A model generated the notes under the pieces. It was not told where the DNA came from, did no database searches, and saw only the letters and a program-made list of their open reading frames with translations. Below are positions 16,143 to 24,072 of a stretch of DNA of 36,182 nt, piece by piece. Source of the DNA: Trueperaceae bacterium (GTDB lineage Bacteria > Deinococcota > Deinococci > Deinococcales > Trueperaceae); the NCBI GenBank assembly GCA_019454765.1, contig JACFNR010000010.1, positions 34,192 to 70,373 of the forward strand. Direction: 5' to 3'. A program made the position numbers and the translations under genes. Numbering within the stretch: position 1 is the stretch's first letter; the number at the start of each line of letters is the position of its first letter.

Positions 16143-17142
16143 CCCCACCTCGCGCGGGCGTCTCCCCCACCTGCTTGACGACCAGGTAGCCGCCGAGGAG
16201 CGGTCCGAGCACGAAGAGGCTATAGAAGGTGATGAGCCGCCAGGCGAACACCGCGGCGGGTCCCGCCTCCCCGCCGCCACGGCCGACGAGGAACCAGCTC
16301 AGCACCACCTCGAAGAAGCCGCTGCCGCCGGGCGTGGGGACGAACGTGCTCATGACGGCCACCACCGTCTGGCCGGCCAGCGCGAGCGGCACGCCGATGC
16401 GCACCCCCAGGCCCAGCAGGAGGAAGTAGAGGACGAGGAAGAACGCCGCCCAGGCTCCCGCGGTGAACAACTGGATCGCCAGGTGCTTCCAGAGTGGCGC
16501 CGACGCGAAGACCTTGCTGTTGGCAATGAAGTCGTCCACGAAGCGCATGCCGCGGCGCCGGAACCTGAGCAACGGCCCCCGAAGCAGCGCCCCGAGCAGC
16601 GGGCGCAGCCAGGCCACCTTGAAGAGCAGGACGTAGGCGAGCAGGCAAGTGAGCACGATCACCGCCACCCCGAGCGCCGCCCAGAGCGGGGTGCGGGGGT
16701 AGGCGCCCAAGGCGTAGAGGCCGACGAGCGAGAGGGGCATGGCCCAGGCGTGGAAGGTCGTGTCGGCGGCCATGGTCGCGAGCGCGGCGGCCCACGACCT
16801 GGCGCGCTCGACGCCCTGTAGGTCGAGGGTGAGGGCGAGCCCGGCGATGCTCCCGCTCCCCCCGGGCGTCACCGCCGCGCTGAACATCCCGAGCACGTGT
16901 GCCCTCAGGGCGTGCCAGAGGCCCACGGAGTCGCCTAGCGCGCGGCACACGAACATCAACCTGAGGGCCGCCAGCACGAACGACGCGAGGAGCGCCGACA
17001 CGGCGAGCACCAGGTGCGAGGGCGCCAGCCCGCCGAGGCGCAGGAGTGCCTTGGCGCCCCCGACCCGCCAGAGGGCGAAGGCCATGCCCGCGGCGGATAG
17101 CGCCACTGAGAGTAGGAGGGCGTGCAGTACGGGCCGTCGCAT
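16135..17142 (-). CDS. Flippase-like membrane protein (LPG synthase TM-domain family)
   Basis: Integral membrane protein of 335 residues with about eight hydrophobic segments, of the lysylphosphatidylglycerol synthase membrane-domain family (UPF0104/YbhN, AglD-like). The family hallmarks are AAVTPGGSGSIAGLA and, near the C-terminus, PTPGGSGFFEVVL. There is no catalytic lysyl-transfer domain, so it probably handles lipids or lipid-linked sugars in the membrane. ATG 17142 is preferred; an upstream ATG at 17202 falls within a TATGCT -10-like box (17198-17203). The open frame extends far upstream antisense to the aminotransferase, but that part is not coding. The glycosyltransferase gene overlaps its end. 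Confidence 0.82.
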   Translation of the reverse strand: MRRPVLHALLLSVALSAAGMAFALWRVGGAKALLRLGGLAPSHLVLAVSALLASFVLAALRLMFVCRALGDSVGLWHALRAHVLGMFSAAVTPGGSGSIAGLALTLDLQGVERARSWAAALATMAADTTFHAWAMPLSLVGLYALGAYPRTPLWAALGVAVIVLTCLLAYVLLFKVAWLRPLLGALLRGPLLRFRRRGMRFVDDFIANSKVFASAPLWKHLAIQLFTAGAWAAFFLVLYFLLLGLGVRIGVPLALAGQTVVAVMSTFVPTPGGSGFFEVVLSWFLVGRGGGEAGPAAVFAWRLITFYSLFVLGPLLGGYLVVKQVGETPARGGGA

Positions 17143-17197
17143 GGGATCGGGGGCCGCAGGCGGCGGTCCTGACGGGACGGGGCGGCCGAGGCACCCA

Positions 17198-17203
17198 AGC
17201 ATA
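17198..17203 (-). promoter_or_regulatory. -10-like box of the flippase-glycosyltransferase operon
   Basis: TATGCT on the minus strand; transcription would start near 17191 and give a leader of about 48 nt before ATG 17142. No clear -35. Confidence 0.35.
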
Positions 17204-17268
17204 ACCGCGGGCCCGCGCGACGCGCCCCGGTGGGCCTCCAACGCACCACTCGCGGGCCGCCGATGCGG

Positions 17269-17433
17269 TAACCTGCGGGTCAACACCGGTTCCCGGCGGC
17301 TCCCGGCCCTGGACGTGCGACCAAGGCGGGGAGGCTCCACGCGGACGAGGGCGGAGGCTGTTCGGGCGCGTCCGGCGCCGCAGCGGTCACGCCTCCAAGA
17401 CAGAGCGGGGAGCGATTCGAGGAGGTCAGCAAG
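17269..17433 (+). promoter_or_regulatory. Long structured leader of the aminotransferase gene
   Basis: TAACCT (17269-17274) is a plausible -10, giving a leader of about 150 nt. The leader has two copies of GGAGGC (17330-17335, 17353-17358) and one GCCTCC (17391-17396). The latter can pair with either copy or with the GGAGG ribosome-binding site at 17421-17425. I match it to no known riboswitch. Confidence 0.35.
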
Positions 17434-18747
17434 ATGTCGGTCGTTGCCACCACACGCAGCCACAAGCACGTGCTCACGCCCTGGTACAAGCAGTCCGCCG
17501 TGGGCGGAGCCACTTTCGTCAGGGGCGAGGGCTCGTACCTGTACGACGACCAGGGCAAGCGGTACCTCGACCTGTCGGCCGGCCTCGTCTCCACCAACCT
17601 GGGCCACGGCCACCCGGCGGTCGTCAAGGCCATCCAGGAGCAGGCCGCCAAGATCTGCTACCTGCCTCCGTCCCTCATCCACGACGTGCGGTCCGAGTTC
17701 GCGGAGCTCCTCTCCGAGGTGAGCCCGTGGAGCGAGGGCGCGCGCACCTTCTTCACCACCGGCGGCGGCGAGGCCAACGAGGACGCCATCAAGATGGCCC
17801 GCATGATCACCGGGCGTCAGAAGGTGCTGGCCGCCTACCGCTCGTTCCACGGCTCCGCCCCGGGCGCCGGCAGCATCACGGGCGAGGACCGGCGCTGGGC
17901 GAACGAGCCGGGCCTGCCCGGCATCGTGCACTTCTTCGCGCCCTACCCGTACCGCAGCCCCTTCTTCACGGACGACGCCGCCACCGAGGTCGAGCGCGCC
18001 CTCAAGCACCTCGAGGAGGTCATCACCTTCGAGGGCGGCAAGAACATCGCGGCGCTCGTCATCGAGCCCGTCGTGGGCTCCAACGGCGTCATCGTCTACC
18101 CCGAGGGCTACCTGGCGGGCCTGCGGCAGGTGACGGCCAAGCACGGCATCGTGCTGATCTTCGACGAGGTGATGACCGGCTTCGGGCGCGTGGGCGACCG
18201 CTTCGCGGCCACGCGCTTCGGCGTCACGCCCGACATGATCACCTTCGCCAAGGGTTCGTCCTCGGCGTACATCCCGCTCGGCGGCGTGATGGTGCGCGAG
18301 GGTCTCGCCAAGCACTTCGACGACGTGGCGCTCATGTGCGGTCACACTTACGCCGGCCACCCGATGGCCATGGCGGCCGGCCTCGCCACCGTGACGGCCC
18401 TCAAGAAGGAGGGGCTGTTCGAGCGCGCGCGCGAGATCGACCCGTGGCTCAAGGAGGGCCTCACGGCCATCCAGGAGAAGCACCCCGTCATCGGTGACGT
18501 GCGCGGCATCGGGGCGTTCTACACGATCGAGCTCGTCAAGGACCGCGCAACCAAGGAGCCGCTCGTGCCGTGGTACGGCGGCGACAACACCCCCATCGCC
18601 AAGCTGTCGGCCGCGCTCAGGAACGAGGGCGTGTACGCCTTCGGGCGCTACAACGTGCTGCTGGTGACGCCGCCTCTCAACATCAAGCGCGACGACCTGC
18701 AGGTCGGCCTCGACGGGCTCGACCGCGCGCTCAAGGTGCTCGACTGA
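17434..18747 (+). CDS. Class III PLP-dependent aminotransferase
   Basis: Aminotransferase of 437 residues, fold type I, class III (omega-amino acid or taurine/beta-alanine/4-aminobutyrate pyruvate type). Visible marks are the phosphate-binding TTGGGEANEDAIKMAR, FDEVMTGFGRVG with the cofactor Asp, and the Schiff-base lysine in FAKGSSSAY (Lys273). The enzyme works in the cytoplasm, moving an amino group from an omega-amine to a keto acid. GAGGAGGT lies 8 nt before the ATG. The gene stands alone, convergent with the betaine-type importer, behind a strong hairpin. Sequence alone does not decide the amino donor; taurine or a similar omega-amine is a guess from overall resemblance. Confidence 0.87.
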   Translation: MSVVATTRSHKHVLTPWYKQSAVGGATFVRGEGSYLYDDQGKRYLDLSAGLVSTNLGHGHPAVVKAIQEQAAKICYLPPSLIHDVRSEFAELLSEVSPWSEGARTFFTTGGGEANEDAIKMARMITGRQKVLAAYRSFHGSAPGAGSITGEDRRWANEPGLPGIVHFFAPYPYRSPFFTDDAATEVERALKHLEEVITFEGGKNIAALVIEPVVGSNGVIVYPEGYLAGLRQVTAKHGIVLIFDEVMTGFGRVGDRFAATRFGVTPDMITFAKGSSSAYIPLGGVMVREGLAKHFDDVALMCGHTYAGHPMAMAAGLATVTALKKEGLFERAREIDPWLKEGLTAIQEKHPVIGDVRGIGAFYTIELVKDRATKEPLVPWYGGDNTPIAKLSAALRNEGVYAFGRYNVLLVTPPLNIKRDDLQVGLDGLDRALKVLD

Positions 18748-18788
18748 GTCGCTGACGCGAACGTCCCGGGGAGAGGCCCCGGCAGACG

Positions 18789-18824
18789 GGGAGGGGCCGA
18801 CCACGCGCGTGGTCGGCCCCTCCC
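18789..18824. terminator. Strong bidirectional hairpin terminator
   Basis: Perfect 18-bp inverted repeat (18789-18806 and 18807-18824, centre GCGC) 42 bp after the aminotransferase stop. On the plus strand it is followed by a pyrimidine-rich stretch. It separates two convergent units. Confidence 0.8.
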
Positions 18825-18833
18825 TCCTCTCTC

Positions 18834-18862
18834 GTGCCCCGGCGCACGGCGCGCCGGGGCAC
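18834..18862. terminator. Second hairpin, at the end of the betaine importer operon
   Basis: Perfect 12-bp stem (18834-18845 and 18851-18862) with a 5-nt loop, 6 bp past the stop of the substrate-binding protein gene on the minus strand. No T-run. Confidence 0.65.
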
Positions 18863-18868
18863 CCCGCC

Positions 18869-19705
18869 TCAATCGAACCAGCTGTCGACGAGGTCCTGGT
18901 TCTCGGCGATCCAGGCGCGGGCGGCGTCGGCGGGCTCCATGCCGTCCCTGACCTTGAGCATCACGTCGCCCATGTCGGCGCCCGTCCAGTGGAAGTTGGC
19001 GAGGAAGGCCAGCACGTCGTCGGGCCCATCGGCGGCGAAGCCGGCGTTGGCGACCGTGTGGATCTGCTCTGAGGCGCCGAAGACGCCGAGCGGGTCGGCC
19101 AGGTACTTGAGGTCGTAGGCGGCCCACATCCAGTGGGGTCGCCAGCTGGTGACGATGATGGGCTCGTCGCGGGTGATGGCGCGGTCGAGCGCGGCCGCCA
19201 TCGCGGCGTCGGAACCGTCGATCAGCTTGAAGTTGGTGAGGCCGTACTCCTCGATGGCCGCGTCGGAGGCGCGCATCAGGCCGGCGCCGGGGTCGATGCC
19301 AATCACCTTGCCCCCGAACATGTCGGCGTTGGCGTTGAGGTCCTCGATGCTGTCGAGCTCGACGTAGGTCGGCACGGCCCAGCCGATGTCGGCGCCGTCG
19401 AGGCTGACGCCCAGGTCGGTGAGGTCGTCGCCGAACTCCGACCAGTAGGCCTCGTGGGTGACGGGCAGCCAGGTGCAGAGCACGGCGTCGAAGTCGCCGC
19501 GCGCCAGACCCGCGAACATCGGACCGGCGTCCACCGAGGTGAGCTCGACGTCGTACCCGAGCCGGTCCTCGAGCACCGCCGCCACCACGTTGTTGGAAGC
19601 CACGCACGAGTCCCACAGCACGTACCCGAGCTTGATGGTCTGGGCGTTGGCGACGGCGATCCAACCGAACAGCGCTACCGCGGTGGCAATCAGCCACTTC
19701 TTCAT
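18869..19705 (-). CDS. proX: Glycine betaine-type ABC substrate-binding protein (OpuAC/ProX)
   Basis: Exported binding protein of 278 residues. A signal peptide covers residues 1-21 (MKKWLIATAVALFGWIAVANA). The mature part reads IKLGYVLWDSCVASN, then DAGPMFAGLARGDFDAVL and TWLPVTHEAYW, the sequence pattern of the OpuAC family for quaternary ammonium compounds. Tryptophans W31, W79, W109, W188, W192 and W194 could supply the aromatic cage for a trimethylammonium group. ATG 19705 has GGAGG at good spacing. It is the last gene in the direction of transcription: its ATPase and permease genes lie upstream, and the 144-bp gap before it may contain its own promoter (TATGGT near 19767-19772). Betaine, choline or carnitine are candidate ligands. 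Confidence 0.87.
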   Translation of the reverse strand: MKKWLIATAVALFGWIAVANAQTIKLGYVLWDSCVASNNVVAAVLEDRLGYDVELTSVDAGPMFAGLARGDFDAVLCTWLPVTHEAYWSEFGDDLTDLGVSLDGADIGWAVPTYVELDSIEDLNANADMFGGKVIGIDPGAGLMRASDAAIEEYGLTNFKLIDGSDAAMAAALDRAITRDEPIIVTSWRPHWMWAAYDLKYLADPLGVFGASEQIHTVANAGFAADGPDDVLAFLANFHWTGADMGDVMLKVRDGMEPADAARAWIAENQDLVDSWFD

Positions 19706-19849
19706 GTGTACCTCCGGAGTTTGCAGAGACGGATAGTTGCGATGCGGCATACAGCCACACCCACGCACCATAGTGCGCTTGACTTACAGGGGGCACCTAG
19801 GCGCCGGTTCGACCCTAGCACAGGTCGGCTGGCCGCGCAAACGCGGCGG

Positions 19850-20728
19850 TCACGCCGCCTCCTCCGGCCGGCCGGCGCCGCCGCCGCGCGCGCCGGGGCG
19901 GCGCCGCGCGGCGAACGACGCCGTGAGCCGATCGAGCACGATGGCGAGGATGACCACGGCGAGTCCCGCCTCGAACCCCTGCCCCACCTTGATGCGCTGG
20001 ATGCCCCGGAGGACCTCGGCACCGAGGCCGCCGGCGCCGATCATGCTGGCGATCACCACCATGGAGAGGTTGAGCATGATGGACTGGTTGAGGCCCGCCA
20101 TCATGGTGGGGAGGGCGAGCGGCACCTGCACCTTCACCAGCTTCTGCAGCCGCGTCGTCCCGAAGGCGTCGGCCGCCTCCACCAGGTCGGTGGGGACCTG
20201 CCTGATGCCCAGGTTCACCAGCCTGACGAGGGGCGGCAGCGAGAAGATGAAGGTCGCGACGACCCCCGGCACGAGCCCTATGCCGAAGAACATGATGGCG
20301 GGGATCAGGTAGACGAACGCCGGCATGGTCTGCATGAAGTCCAGCACCGGTCGCATGACGCGTTCCGCCACGTCGCTCCCCGCCGCCAGGATGCCGAGCG
20401 GCACCCCCACGATCACGATCAAGACCTGGGCCGTGACCACGAGCGCCAGCGTCTCGAGGAACGGGGTCCACAGCCCGATGTTGTGCACGAGGAAGAGGCC
20501 GAGCAGGGCGAAGACGCCGAGGCGCCACCCCGCCTGCCACGCGACGAGGGCGGCGAGCACGGCCACCAACGCGAGAGGCGGCACCGCCACCAGCCCGGCG
20601 AGCAAGCCGTCGATGACCACCCGCACGAGGTCGGAGAAGCCGTCGAAGCCCGCGGCGTACTGCACCTGGATCCAGCGGACGGCCGTCTCGACCCAATCGG
20701 CCAAGGGAACGCGGTAGTCAAGAAGCAT
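19850..20728 (-). CDS. proW: Glycine betaine-type ABC permease (ProW/OpuAB)
   Basis: Inner-membrane permease of 292 residues with an N-terminal amphipathic part, a ProW-like [14 protein letters not shown] start, and a MetI-type domain. The EAA loop reads LVEAADAFGTTRLQKLVKVQVPLA, and the ends NLSMVVIASMIGAGGLGAEVL are typical of ProW/OpuAB. The Cys-poor, Arg-rich tail of about 20 residues is low complexity. Its ATG overlaps the end of the ATPase gene by 11 bp, so translation is coupled. It forms the channel of the betaine-type importer with the two neighbouring products. Confidence 0.9.
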   Translation of the reverse strand: MLLDYRVPLADWVETAVRWIQVQYAAGFDGFSDLVRVVIDGLLAGLVAVPPLALVAVLAALVAWQAGWRLGVFALLGLFLVHNIGLWTPFLETLALVVTAQVLIVIVGVPLGILAAGSDVAERVMRPVLDFMQTMPAFVYLIPAIMFFGIGLVPGVVATFIFSLPPLVRLVNLGIRQVPTDLVEAADAFGTTRLQKLVKVQVPLALPTMMAGLNQSIMLNLSMVVIASMIGAGGLGAEVLRGIQRIKVGQGFEAGLAVVILAIVLDRLTASFAARRRPGARGGGAGRPEEAA

Positions 20729-22088
20729 CCCGCACCCCCGCTCCCCCGGCCGTCACGCCCGGCGTCTCCGACGCCAGCGCCGCCAGGATGGCGCCCTTGA
20801 CGACGACCCCACGCAACCGCCCGCCGGAGTCGACCACCGCGATCGGCTCGCTGCGCCCGGAGGCGATGCCGATGAGTTCTGCCAAGCTGGTCCCGAGCTC
20901 CACGGTGAGCGCGGGCGTGAGCCGCTCGCGCTGCAGGCGAGAATCCGGCGCCGCGCCGTCTTCGACCTGCGCCACGCCCGCCTCACTCGAGAGGTATCCC
21001 TGCACGCGCCGCTCGCGGTCGAGCACCAGGAGGCCCGAGAGGCCGAAGCGTCGCATCTTCGTGAGCGCCGTGTGCGGCCCGTCGTTGAGGTGAGCGGTGG
21101 CCTTGACCTGCTGCATGATGCTGGCGGCGGTGAGCACCCCGGTCCGGTCGACGCCGGCCACGAACGCCTCCACGTAGTCGTCGGCGGGCGCGGTGATGAT
21201 CTCCTCGGCCGTGCCCAGCTGCACGACTCGTCCGGAACGCATGATGGCGATCCGGTCGCCGAGCTTCAGCGCCTCGTCCAGGTCGTGAGTGACGAACACG
21301 ATCGTCTTGTTCACCCGCGCCTGCAGCTCCATCAGCTCGTCTTGCATCTCGCGGCGGATCAGGGGGTCCAGGGCGCTGAACGCCTCGTCCATCAGGAGGA
21401 TGTCGGCGTCGGCGGCCAGCGAGCGGGCGAGCCCCACCCGCTGTTGCATCCCGCCAGACAGCTGGGAGGGCAGGCTCCCCTCCCAGCCGGCCAGGCCTAC
21501 GAGCTCGATGGCCTCCTGCGCTCGCGCCCTCTGCTCCGCGAGGCGAACGCCCTTCACCTCGAGCCCGAAGCGGACGTTGTCGAGGACCGTGCGGTGCGGG
21601 AGGATGGCGAACTGCTGGAACACCATCCCGCCGAACTTCTCGCGGCGCAGGCGCAGCAGGTCGCCCCTCCGCAGGGCCGTGAGGTCGACGCCGTCCACCA
21701 GCACCTGGCCGGCCGTGGGGCGGTGCAGCAGGTTCAACAGCCGTAGCAGCGTCGACTTGCCGCTGCCCGACAGCCCCATGAGCACGAAGGTCTCGCCCGG
21801 CCTGATGCTCAGGTCGACGTCGTACACGCCCACGGCGTTGCCGAAGCGCGCCTGCGACTCCTCCTTGGTGCCACCGGCCGCGAGGAACTCGAGGACCCGC
21901 TCCGGCCGGCCGCCGAACACCTTGGTGAGACCGCGACACTCGATCTTCGCGGCGGCTTGGTCGGCGGGGGAGCACGGCCGCTCACCGATCCCCCTCGCGC
22001 TCGCGCTCGGGGGGCCGTTGCCGTTGGTGCTGGTCGGGTCTGGCTGCGGCGGTGCGGCGGTGCCCGCACCTGGGACGGTTCCTGACAT
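20718..22088 (-). CDS. proV: Glycine betaine-type ABC ATPase with CBS-like tail (ProV/OpuAA)
   Basis: ATPase of 456 residues. After an unusual, probably disordered first 45 residues rich in Pro, Gly, Ser and Asn, the ProV sequence starts at [16 protein letters not shown], with Walker [10 protein letters not shown], signature LSGGMQQRV and Walker [13 protein letters not shown]. The last 125 or so residues look like a pair of CBS modules ([33 protein letters not shown]). CBS modules act as ionic-strength sensors in OpuA. ATG 22088 is chosen for the GAGGT before it and because upstream sequence is not family-like. Context with permease and binding protein is a standard ProVWX set. Confidence 0.9.
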   Translation of the reverse strand: MSGTVPGAGTAAPPQPDPTSTNGNGPPSASARGIGERPCSPADQAAAKIECRGLTKVFGGRPERVLEFLAAGGTKEESQARFGNAVGVYDVDLSIRPGETFVLMGLSGSGKSTLLRLLNLLHRPTAGQVLVDGVDLTALRRGDLLRLRREKFGGMVFQQFAILPHRTVLDNVRFGLEVKGVRLAEQRARAQEAIELVGLAGWEGSLPSQLSGGMQQRVGLARSLAADADILLMDEAFSALDPLIRREMQDELMELQARVNKTIVFVTHDLDEALKLGDRIAIMRSGRVVQLGTAEEIITAPADDYVEAFVAGVDRTGVLTAASIMQQVKATAHLNDGPHTALTKMRRFGLSGLLVLDRERRVQGYLSSEAGVAQVEDGAAPDSRLQRERLTPALTVELGTSLAELIGIASGRSEPIAVVDSGGRLRGVVVKGAILAALASETPGVTAGGAGVRDAS

Positions 22089-22335
22089 CTGGTACCTCGA
22101 TCGGCGGCCGAAGAGAACGGACGACTTGGCGTTGGCTAGGCCCACCGGGCCGGCGGGAAGGTCACCTCCGGGACGGCGGGCAGACGGACGACGGCCATGG
22201 GCGCCCCGGGCGCGCCGGCTGGTAGCCGGGCGGCGGGAGGACCCAGACCTCCGGGAGGAGGGTAGCAGACTCAGGCAGCCAGGGGGCGTGACGACGCCGC
22301 CGCGCCGACGCCGCGGCCGTGCCGCACGGCCTGGT
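22089..22335. other. Gap upstream of the betaine importer
   Basis: No gene is visible in these 247 bp. On the minus strand a TACCCT -10-like box lies near 22259-22264, followed by several short GC stems, so it probably carries the importer promoter and leader. Its left end contains the hairpin at 22315-22331. Confidence 0.4.
22315..22331 (-). terminator. Hairpin after the RraA-like gene
   Basis: GGCCGTGC and its complement separated by one base, 4 bp past the stop at 22336. There is no T-run; terminator function is inferred from position. Confidence 0.45.
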
Positions 22336-22986
22336 TCAGTAGACCGACCGGTCGACCTCCGCGTCGGCGCGGGCGCGGGCCTCGGCGGGAGGGAGGCCGG
22401 CGACGAGTCCAGCTCGCATGACGGCCTCCCACTCCTCGAAGCGGTACGCCCGGCGCAGGAGCGGCTCCGCGTCCGCCTCCGGGATGACCACCACGCCGTC
22501 GTCGTCGCCCAGCACGACGTCGCCGGTCCTCACCGCCACCCCGCCGCAGTCGACCGGCTCGCCCACAGTGCCCGGCAGGCCGAGCCGCCTCGTCGTCAGC
22601 GCGGACAGGTTGCGAGCGAAGACGGGCAGGCGCAGCTCCACGATCTCGCGCAGGTCGGTGGCGGCGCCGTCGATGACCACCCCGGCGACCCCCCGCGCCG
22701 CCGCGATGCGAGCCATGAGGCCGCCGAACGGCGCGTGGCGCCTGTCGCCATCACGCGCGACGACCAACACGGCGCCAGGCTCCGCCGCGGCCACCGCCTC
22801 GGCCAGGGGCGCGTTGTCGGTCGGCCGGCACGCCACCGTGAGCGCCCGGCCGACCACCCGCACCGGCCGGAACAGTGGCGCGATCTCCCAGTCCATGAAC
22901 CCCTCCGTCGTCAGGTGACCGACGGTTCCGGTCGAGACCCCCAGGTAGCGGGTGAGCCAATCGGTCGGTGGCGCTGAGTCTGACAC
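22336..22986 (-). CDS. RraA-family protein (aldolase-like), atypical active site
   Basis: Protein of 216 residues of the RraA/4-hydroxy-4-methyl-2-oxoglutarate aldolase fold. It shows the GG turn in [16 protein letters not shown], then [16 protein letters not shown] and the family ending [12 protein letters not shown]. Metal-dependent aldolases of this family have DGxxRD, with Arg and Asp in the active site. Here the Arg is replaced by Thr110 while Asp111 is kept. It may therefore act on another substrate or be an RNase-E-inhibitor-like relative. GTG 22986 is chosen because AAGGAGA precedes it. It is transcribed away from the amidase gene across a 186-bp divergent promoter region. Confidence 0.82.
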   Translation of the reverse strand: MSDSAPPTDWLTRYLGVSTGTVGHLTTEGFMDWEIAPLFRPVRVVGRALTVACRPTDNAPLAEAVAAAEPGAVLVVARDGDRRHAPFGGLMARIAAARGVAGVVIDGAATDLREIVELRLPVFARNLSALTTRRLGLPGTVGEPVDCGGVAVRTGDVVLGDDDGVVVIPEADAEPLLRRAYRFEEWEAVMRAGLVAGLPPAEARARADAEVDRSVY

Positions 22987-23034
22987 GGCGGTCTCCTTCG
23001 TGGCGGGCAGGGGCCGGGCCCGCACCGTCCAGGC

Positions 23035-23065
23035 AGCATACGCTCGCCACGCCGCCTGCTATCCT
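23035..23065. promoter_or_regulatory. Divergent promoters between RraA-like and amidase genes
   Basis: TATGCT on the minus strand (23035-23040) and TATCCT on the plus strand (23060-23065) lie 19 bp apart, so their upstream promoter regions overlap. Expected leaders are about 40 nt for the RraA-like gene and about 100 nt for the amidase. Confidence 0.45.
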
Positions 23066-23172
23066 GCTGCCACCTTCACCGGGACCGGGTTCCGCCCGGC
23101 GCTCCGCCACCCAGGCCGTGCGGCCGCCGGGGCCGGGAGCAGCAGACCCCCGGCGAGCGAGGAGCGGACCGG

Positions 23173-24060
23173 ATGAGCACAGGCGCACCGAGCGCACGAG
23201 AAGCCGAGGACCCGGGGCGCGGCCGCGACGTCACCGTCGCCCTGGTGCAGACCGACCCGGGACCAGACAAGGCCGACAACGTCGCCCGCACCTTCCGCCT
23301 CGTCGAGGAGGCGGCGGCCAGGGGCGCGCGGCTGGTGACGCTGCCCGAGACCTTCCACTTCCGCGGGCCGAGCGACCAACGGCGCGCCTGCGCCGAGCCC
23401 ATCCCCGGACCGCTGTCGGAAGCGCTGAGCGCGCTGGCGGCGCGCCTCGGGATCTTCCTGCTCGGCGGGAGCTACAACGAGCTGCCAGCAGCGGACGACG
23501 CCGACACCCGCACCTACAACACGAGCCTGCTGTTCGGCCCCGACGGCCGCCTCCTGGCCGAGTACCGCAAGATCCACCTGTTCGACGTGACGGTCGGCGC
23601 GAAGCTCGTGGCGCGCGAGTCGGCGCGCAACCGGCCGGGGGACCGCGCGGTCGTGGTCGACACCCCCTTCGGCGCGGTGGGCATGACCGTCTGCTACGAC
23701 CTGCGCTTCCCCGAACTGTTCCGCACCCTCGCCCTGGCGGGCGCCCGCCTGCTGCTCGTGCCGTCGAACTTCGCGGAACGGACCGGCCGCGACCACTGGG
23801 AGGTGCTGCTGCGCGCCCGCGCCATCGAGAACGGCGCCTACGTCATCGCTCCCGCCACGTACGGTAGCGGCGGCGGCGAGTTCACCGCTTACGGCCGCTC
23901 CCTCGTCGTCGACCCGTGGGGCACCGTGGTGGCCTGCGCCCCCGACGGCGAGGGCGTCACCCTGGCTACACTCGACCTGGGCCGGGTCGACGCCGTGCGC
24001 GCCTCCCTGCCCACCCTGCAACACCTGCGGCCCGCGGCCTACGCCGTGCGCCACGCCTGA
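23173..24060 (+). CDS. Carbon-nitrogen hydrolase (nitrilase superfamily, Nit/omega-amidase-like)
   Basis: Amidase of 295 residues with the nitrilase-superfamily triad: Glu59 in TLPETF, Lys133 in YRKIHLFD and Cys174 in VCYDLRFPE. The KIHLFDV and CYDLRFPELFR stretches are closest to Nit1/Nit2-type enzymes, which hydrolyse alpha-ketoglutaramate or deaminated glutathione. It is cytoplasmic, with about 18 unstructured residues before the domain. GAGGAG precedes the ATG. The following peptide-type importer starts 12 bp after its stop, so they form one operon, which suggests that the enzyme processes an imported amide. The exact substrate cannot be decided. Confidence 0.88.
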   Translation: MSTGAPSAREAEDPGRGRDVTVALVQTDPGPDKADNVARTFRLVEEAAARGARLVTLPETFHFRGPSDQRRACAEPIPGPLSEALSALAARLGIFLLGGSYNELPAADDADTRTYNTSLLFGPDGRLLAEYRKIHLFDVTVGAKLVARESARNRPGDRAVVVDTPFGAVGMTVCYDLRFPELFRTLALAGARLLLVPSNFAERTGRDHWEVLLRARAIENGAYVIAPATYGSGGGEFTAYGRSLVVDPWGTVVACAPDGEGVTLATLDLGRVDAVRASLPTLQHLRPAAYAVRHA

Positions 24061-24072
24061 GGAGGCCCCGAG

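Noticed and set aside
17143-18804. Long minus-strand open frame continuing upstream of the flippase gene, opposite the aminotransferase
   Set aside because: It is antisense to a well-supported class III aminotransferase and has no family sequence; GC-rich DNA keeps such frames open by codon bias.
19779-19784. TTGACT resembling a plus-strand -35 box
   Set aside because: No -10 box at 16-18 bp and no plus-strand gene downstream.
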